Below are positions 38,233 through 46,131 of a DNA stretch of 46,131 nucleotides, piece after piece (the first letter of the stretch is position 1; each line of letters opens with the position of its first letter). The stretch is taken from the NCBI RefSeq assembly GCF_014646915.1, contig NZ_BMOE01000019.1:1-46131 (forward strand). Reading direction: 5' to 3'. The notes beneath the pieces were generated by a model. It did no database searches, was not told the origin of the DNA, and was given only the letters and a program-made list of their open reading frames with translations. Origin of the DNA: Deinococcus aquiradiocola (GTDB taxonomy: Bacteria > Deinococcota > Deinococci > Deinococcales > Deinococcaceae). Position numbers and translations under genes: made by a program.

Positions 38233-38260
38233 TTGACTGTCCTCTCACGCGCCCTATACC
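38233..38260 (+). promoter_or_regulatory. Promoter of the dienelactone hydrolase-like gene
   Basis: TTGACT (38233-38238) and TATACC (38255-38260) are 16 nt apart. The ribosome site GGGAGGG is at 38307-38313, so this gene has a conventional leader. Confidence 0.6.
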
Positions 38261-38317
38261 TGCGCTGTGGGGCGGTCCGGCAGGCTGTGGGCACACCACC
38301 ACGCCTGGGAGGGCCAC

Positions 38318-39274
38318 ATGAGCGAATACCAGCAGGATCTCTTCCGTTACGTCGCCGAGGAGTTCGCCGAGGACTACGAGCAGGGTGAACTGCCGCGCCG
38401 GGAGTTCCTGCGCCGCAGCGTGCTGCTGGGCGGCTCCGTGCCGGGCGCGCGCCTGCTGCTCGCGACGCTGGGCGTCACGGGCGTCAGCGCCGCCGAACTT
38501 GCCGCCGCGCAGACGGCCGCGCCGCAGAACGAGGCCGCGACGAACAGTTACCACGTCGATCCGGCCGACACGGCCCTCGACGCGGGCCCCGTCACGTACG
38601 AGGCGCTCGGCCGCACGAACTACGCGTACCTCGCGCGGCCGAAAGGCATCGCGAGCGCGCCCGTCGTGATGATCATCCACGAGAACAAGGGCCTGCAGCC
38701 GCACATCGAGGACGTCGCGCGCCGCATGGCGAAGGCCGGGTACATCGCGCTCGCGCCGGACTTCGTGTCGATCGATCCCGGCAGTCGGGACGGCGGCAGC
38801 CGCAAGTACACCGACATCGCGCAGATCTCCGCGATCATCGCGAAGCTCGCGCCGACCGACTCGGCCGCGCACGGCGTGGAGGCCGCGAAGTTCCTGAAGG
38901 CGCAGCCGGGCGCGCAGGCGGAGCATTTCGGGATGGTGGGCTTCTGCTGGGGCGGCGGGATGACGTGGACGCTCAGTACCCTCCTGCCGGACCTCAAGGC
39001 CGCCGTGCCCTTCTACGGCCCGTCGCCGTCCTTCACGGACATCCCGAAGATCAGGGCGGCCGTGCTCGGCATCTACGGCGGGCTGGACGCCCGCATCACC
39101 GGCAACGCGCCCGCCACGGACCAGGCCCTCACGGCGGCCGGTGTGCGGCACGAGTTCAAGGTGTACGACGGCGCGAACCACGCCTTCCACAACGACACGG
39201 GCGCCAATTACAACCGCGTGGCCGCCGAGAACGCCTGGGCCAGCACCCTGATCTGGCTGCGCGCCAACCTGTAA
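38318..39274 (+). CDS. Tat-exported dienelactone hydrolase family protein
   Basis: The 318-aa alpha/beta hydrolase has the dienelactone hydrolase triad: Cys210 in GFCWGGG, Asp257 in YGGLDAR and His288 in GANHAFHND, with Glu122 in HENKG. The N-terminal region carries RREFLRRSVLLGG at 27-39 followed by a hydrophobic stretch and AAAQTAA, a twin-arginine signal, so it is probably exported folded. The start at 38318 follows GGGAGGG; the longer frame from 38267 is not needed. Substrate unknown. Confidence 0.92.
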   Translation: MSEYQQDLFRYVAEEFAEDYEQGELPRREFLRRSVLLGGSVPGARLLLATLGVTGVSAAELAAAQTAAPQNEAATNSYHVDPADTALDAGPVTYEALGRTNYAYLARPKGIASAPVVMIIHENKGLQPHIEDVARRMAKAGYIALAPDFVSIDPGSRDGGSRKYTDIAQISAIIAKLAPTDSAAHGVEAAKFLKAQPGAQAEHFGMVGFCWGGGMTWTLSTLLPDLKAAVPFYGPSPSFTDIPKIRAAVLGIYGGLDARITGNAPATDQALTAAGVRHEFKVYDGANHAFHNDTGANYNRVAAENAWASTLIWLRANL

Positions 39275-39314
39275 CCGCCAGTCCCGGTCGCCGGAAACCC
39301 CTCCCGAATTTGAA

Positions 39315-39354
39315 GTGCCCCGGTGGGTGGGAACACTCCCGCCCGCCGGGGCGC
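39315..39354. terminator. Bidirectional terminator between convergent genes
   Basis: A 17-bp stem (GTGCCCCGGTGGGTGGG at 39315-39331, partner at 39338-39354, with three G-T pairs) and a 6-nt loop lie between the hydrolase and the amidohydrolase. T-tracts are short on both sides. Confidence 0.7.
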
Positions 39355-39368
39355 TCTGCCGTGGGTCG

Positions 39369-40142
39369 TCAGTCCAGCAGATCGAGGGTCTGCGCCGCGA
39401 AGGTCCGCAGGCAGGCGTTCAGATCCCGGATGCGTTCCGCTCGCGGTTCGCCCTGCGGGGTGAGGTACAGGCCCGCGTTGATCTCCAGCCCGAAGGCGGG
39501 CAGGTCCGGGCGGCCGTAGCGGGCGCTGAGGTCGTCGGTGGTCCACGGGTCGCCCACGGCGACGCGCGTCACCTCGGCGTCCTGCAGGACGGGCGCGAAG
39601 CTGCGTTCGGCCAGGTCGCGCAGCGGGCCGTGCAGCGCGGCGGGGAAGGTGGGGTGTTCGCCCTCGCCGAGCATCAGCGTGAGGGCGGGGCGCGGCTGGC
39701 CGTGGTCCGGGCCGAGCGGCGGGCCGTACATGCTCATGCTGTGCCCGACGAGCAGCAGGCGCGTGCCGGGCAGTTCGGCGCGGACCTGCGCGTCGAAGCT
39801 GTCCCAGTAGCGGCGCAGGCGCGTGTCCGTGTCGGGCTGCGTGCCGTGCGGGTAGAGGGGCGTGCGGTCGAAGCCGGTGCGTTTCACGACGCCGTTGTCG
39901 CTGTCGTCGCCGCGTTCGCGGTTGAGGTCCACCACGAAACGGCTCCACGGGGCGTTGAGGGTCCTGGCTTCCGGCAGCAGGAACAGCAGGTCGGTGTACG
40001 GGTCGCCGTCCAGGAAGATGCGGCGCTGCGCGGCCTCGCGTCTGCGCGTGTCGAAGATGTCGTCGCCGATCATCTGGTGCAGGACGGGTGCGGGCAGCTG
40101 GCCGGAGCTGTGGGGCGTCAGGAGGAGCAGCGGCAGGGTCAT
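39369..40142 (-). CDS. N-formylglutamate amidohydrolase family protein
   Basis: The 257-aa product begins LLLLTPHSSGQLP, the metal-binding HSSG segment of the family. DLNRERGDD and VGHSMSMYGPP follow, and the late GLEINAGLYL supplies the Glu/Asn signature. The family hydrolyses N-formylglutamate in histidine degradation, but also covers related amidases. No hut genes are nearby, so the substrate is open. The start lies 5 nt after TACAGT. Confidence 0.85.
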   Translation of the reverse strand: MTLPLLLLTPHSSGQLPAPVLHQMIGDDIFDTRRREAAQRRIFLDGDPYTDLLFLLPEARTLNAPWSRFVVDLNRERGDDSDNGVVKRTGFDRTPLYPHGTQPDTDTRLRRYWDSFDAQVRAELPGTRLLLVGHSMSMYGPPLGPDHGQPRPALTLMLGEGEHPTFPAALHGPLRDLAERSFAPVLQDAEVTRVAVGDPWTTDDLSARYGRPDLPAFGLEINAGLYLTPQGEPRAERIRDLNACLRTFAAQTLDLLD

Positions 40143-40147
40143 GCGTC

Positions 40148-40153
40148 ACTGTA
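40148..40153 (-). promoter_or_regulatory. -10 box of leaderless amidohydrolase promoter (TACAGT)
   Basis: On the minus strand TACAGT lies 5 nt before the ATG at 40142. Confidence 0.5.
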
Positions 40154-40206
40154 CCGGCTGCGGCGGGGCGGGGAAGGTGGCCCCTCCGGGTGGGTGGTCT
40201 TGCCCT

Positions 40207-40422
40207 TCAGCTGGCCTGCTGGGGTTGCAGGGCGGCGAGTGGGGGGCTGCCGGCGCGGTGGCCTTTCTGGCAGGCGTGGCACCAGTAGGCCTGGTCGCCG
40301 TCGCGGGTGTCGTACAGGTCGAGGGGGCGGTGGCAGTCGGGGCAGACGTGCATCAGGCCGCGTCCGCTGGCCGGGTACGGCTCCGGCGCCTCCCTCGCTC
40401 CCTTGCGTATCTTGCGGGTCAT
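40207..40422 (-). CDS. Small zinc-ribbon protein (71 aa)
   Basis: The product is short and basic at the N-terminus (MTRKIRKGAREA). It contains two Cys-x2-Cys knuckles, CPDC and CHAC, separated by about 18 residues (HVCPDCHRPLDLYD ... QAYWCHACQKG), a classical zinc ribbon. The C-terminal 20 residues look disordered. A nucleic-acid or protein-binding role is possible; the family is not recognised. The start lies 6 nt after TAGTGT. Confidence 0.8.
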   Translation of the reverse strand: MTRKIRKGAREAPEPYPASGRGLMHVCPDCHRPLDLYDTRDGDQAYWCHACQKGHRAGSPPLAALQPQQAS

Positions 40423-40428
40423 ATTCTG

Positions 40429-40434
40429 ACACTA
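40429..40434 (-). promoter_or_regulatory. -10 box of leaderless zinc-ribbon gene promoter (TAGTGT)
   Basis: TAGTGT on the minus strand is followed by CAGAAT and the ATG at 40422. Confidence 0.5.
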
Positions 40435-40573
40435 GCAGATCGGAGGCGCGGTGGCATGTGAGCCGCCCCATCATCCCGCCCCCGCCGCGCAGACGGGCCC
40501 ACCCGCCCCCGTGGGAGCGAACGGACCCGCGTGATCCGGCCGAGTGCTCCTCGGCTGGACGTTCTTCGGCGCG

Positions 40574-41287
40574 TTATTCGGCGACGGCGGTTTCCCGCTC
40601 CGTGCCCTTCTCGCCGTCCTTCTCGCCCACCCGGCGCCGCTGGCGCAGCATGGCAGGCTCCTTGTCCAGATCGAACACGAAATGCCTCGGCTTGCGCTCG
40701 CGCAGCCACGTCTCCAGCGCCACCAGCCGGGGCCGGAAGCGCAGGAACTCCCGCAGCTGCCGCAGCGGAATGAACTTCGCCTCCTGCACCTCCCGGTCCG
40801 GGTCGCGCGGGCCGATCACGCCGCCCGTCTCGCGCCCGAGGTAGAAGAACTGGATGTGGTGCCCCCACGTCTTCGCCTGGAACTCCACCACGAACGCCAG
40901 TTCGCGCACCTCGACGTGCAGGCCCGTCTCCTCGTACGTCTCGCGGATCGCGCCCTGCTGCACGAGCTCGCCCGCGTCCAGCCCGCCTTTCGGGAGGCTC
41001 CAGCGGCCCTTCTCGCGCACCATCAGGATCTCGTCGCCGCGCAGCACGATGCAGCCCACCCCGATGCGCGGCTCGGCCGGCGGCTTCTTCGGCGCGCGTT
41101 TCGGGCCGGGCTGACGCCCGCGCCGTCCCGCCTGCCCGGTACTCTGTCCCCCGTTCGGCACGGGAGCGGGCACGGCGGGCACCGGGGCCGCTGGTGCCTG
41201 CTGCGGGCTGCGTGGGGTGCTGCTGCGGCGACGGCGACGGCGACGTCCGGCGCCCGCCGCCTGCGGTTGTTTCTGTTCCTCGCTCAT
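40574..41287 (-). CDS. Nudix hydrolase with a basic N-terminal tail
   Basis: Nudix enzymes hydrolyse nucleoside diphosphate derivatives. The 237-aa product has a complete Nudix box at about 101-123 (GGLDAGELVQQGAIRETYEE then TGL). The first 75 residues are a low-complexity tail with seven consecutive Arg, then Pro/Ala/Gln and another basic patch, which could bind nucleic acid or be disordered. It starts 22 nt after the dnaB stop, with a G-rich ribosome site, so the two are cotranscribed. Substrate unknown; deinococci carry many Nudix proteins. Confidence 0.93.
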   Translation of the reverse strand: MSEEQKQPQAAGAGRRRRRRRSSTPRSPQQAPAAPVPAVPAPVPNGGQSTGQAGRRGRQPGPKRAPKKPPAEPRIGVGCIVLRGDEILMVREKGRWSLPKGGLDAGELVQQGAIRETYEETGLHVEVRELAFVVEFQAKTWGHHIQFFYLGRETGGVIGPRDPDREVQEAKFIPLRQLREFLRFRPRLVALETWLRERKPRHFVFDLDKEPAMLRQRRRVGEKDGEKGTERETAVAE

Positions 41288-41309
41288 ACGCCCCCCCTGC
41301 TGATGCCGC

Positions 41310-42659
<1,350 letters not shown>

Positions 42660-42909
42660 GTCGGCGGCGTGGCCTCCTCACGCCTCCACACGGACCCGCC
42701 CGGTCCGGGCGCGGCGACAGGCCACGCTGGACGACGGCAGGTCCGGCGGAGGGGAACGATTTGGGGAACCGTGCCCCCTGCCCGGCAGGGCCGTGGGGGC
42801 GGGTCCCGGTGGGCCGGGTACGCAACCTGCTGGCTGCCCCCGGCCTGACCTGTGGGCATGATAGCAGGGGGGAGGGACCGCCTCGCCGCGCCCGGCCGTG
42901 CGGGCGGCG

Positions 42910-45528
<2,619 letters not shown>

Positions 45529-45535
45529 CACGGGA

Positions 45536-45541
45536 AGTGTA
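45536..45541 (-). promoter_or_regulatory. -10 box of leaderless helicase promoter (TACACT)
   Basis: On the minus strand TACACT lies 7 nt before the ATG at 45528. Confidence 0.5.
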
Positions 45542-45723
45542 GAGCGGGGCCGCGCCGCGCACGGCTCAGCACGTCACACTGCGCCGCTCATGCCGCCGGG
45601 GCGGGGGAGAGGTGGTGGGCAGAGCAGGGCGGCAGCTTGACTGAAACGACGTTCTGGAGGCGATTTTCCTGCCCTCGGCATTCTGCCCTTCTCTTGCCTC
45701 AATGCTCCATTCAGGAGGGGTGC

Positions 45724-45752
45724 TTGACAGTTGGCGGGGTGTCCTGTATCTT
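45724..45752 (+). promoter_or_regulatory. Main rRNA operon promoter
   Basis: A perfect TTGACA (45724-45729), a 17-nt spacer and TATCTT (45747-45752) precede the 16S gene by about 290 nt. This fits a strong rRNA promoter with a long processed leader. Confidence 0.75.
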
Positions 45753-45933
45753 TTCTGAGCCTCCGAGCGAGGCAGGCCAGCGAAAGCGCCGAGAGGCGAA
45801 GTCAACGGCGGGTTGAATGACAGTCGAGGATGTGTGAGAGCAGGACACTCCGACAGGGGTGAGCAGCGGGTCACTCCCCCGAGTGATCTCCAGATTGCTG
45901 AACAGATCCGGTCTTAGCCACCGGGTCGAACAC

Positions 45934-46002
45934 TGGTCCTCACGGACCACGGTCCCACCGGGACCACGAACTCTTCGGAGTTCAACACCATGCAAGGCAT
46001 GG
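45934..46002 (+). other. Chain of four short hairpins in the 16S leader
   Basis: Four perfect 6-bp stems follow each other within 69 nt: TGGTCC/GGACCA (45934-45949), GGTCCC/GGGACC (45951-45965), GAACTC/GAGTTC closed by a UUCG tetraloop (45968-45983) and CCATGC/GCATGG (45988-46002). They end 41 nt before the 16S start. A role in antitermination or precursor processing is inferred. Confidence 0.7.
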
Positions 46003-46043
46003 ACAAACCTATCAATACCGGTCTTCTGACTGTGTTGAACCAT

Positions 46044-46131
<88 letters not shown>

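Larger units (their letters stand above)
45529..46043. other. rRNA promoter and leader region
   Basis: This 515-nt region holds the divergent helicase promoter, a strong rRNA promoter at 45724-45752, a weak possible upstream TTGACT at 45637-45642, and a long 16S leader with a chain of small hairpins (45934-46002). The minus-strand open frames here are artefacts of the leader and 16S sequence. Confidence 0.7.

Noticed and set aside
45637..45666. Second rRNA promoter with TTGACT
   Set aside because: No acceptable -10 box is found at 16-18 nt spacing; I kept only the promoter at 45724-45752.

Overview
The window comes from a high-GC bacterium of the Deinococcus group. Three things support this: the 16S rRNA 5' end at the right edge reads like a Deinococcus 16S start; the protein set is a Deinococcota one (glycine cleavage genes, a two-lipoyl AceF, type III PKS, Nudix and MrfA-like repair proteins); and many genes start 5-7 nt after a TANNNT -10 box, the leaderless arrangement known from Deinococcus. 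There is no prophage, CRISPR array or complete insertion sequence. The accessory signal is a scatter of short interspersed palindromic repeats of two related families.

Layout. 1-90 holds the low-GC tail of a truncated ORF, possibly a transposase. 232-4721 is gcvT-gcvH-gcvP, closed by a strong bidirectional hairpin against a cupin gene. 5169-7047 holds a small membrane protein, repeat copy A, a PaaG-like enoyl-CoA hydratase/isomerase and an isolated tRNA-Leu(CAG). A LysR regulator (7212-8117) points away from aceE-aceF (8471-13123), the pyruvate dehydrogenase E1 and E2 genes; no E3 is present. 13379-18092 carries a small anchored protein, surE, a PRTase-like gene, a type III polyketide synthase overlapping an isoprenylcysteine-methyltransferase-like gene, and an aldo-keto reductase. 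18322-22728 has two small hypothetical genes, each ending exactly at a repeat copy, an oligopeptidase B whose start codon lies at the edge of a family 2 repeat, a nitroreductase and a small membrane protein.

23024-32183 is a polyol/pentitol uptake and catabolism locus on the minus strand: binding protein, two permeases, two zinc dehydrogenases, an SDR and an FGGY kinase. A divergent LacI-type regulator stands beside a perfect 20-bp palindrome upstream of the binding-protein gene. No ABC ATPase is encoded here, so a shared one elsewhere is inferred. 32234-36165 is a minus-strand set: a molybdopterin oxidoreductase, a membrane-anchored sulfite-oxidase-fold-like protein with no cysteine, and a histidine kinase overlapping it by 4 nt, with no response regulator. 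Then come lepA, a Tat-exported dienelactone hydrolase-like protein, an N-formylglutamate amidohydrolase-like protein, a zinc ribbon protein, the dnaB-Nudix pair and an MrfA-like helicase. The window ends with the promoter, structured leader and first ~88 nt of a 16S rRNA gene.

The points most worth following are: the repeats that end exactly on neighbouring stop or start codons, with conserved hairpin stems and variable loops; the cysteine-free SUOX-like protein plus histidine kinase pair; the 98% identical lipoyl-domain duplication in aceF; the LacI palindrome; the chain of four hairpins before the 16S gene; and the genome-style leaderless promoter pattern, which fixes many start codons.
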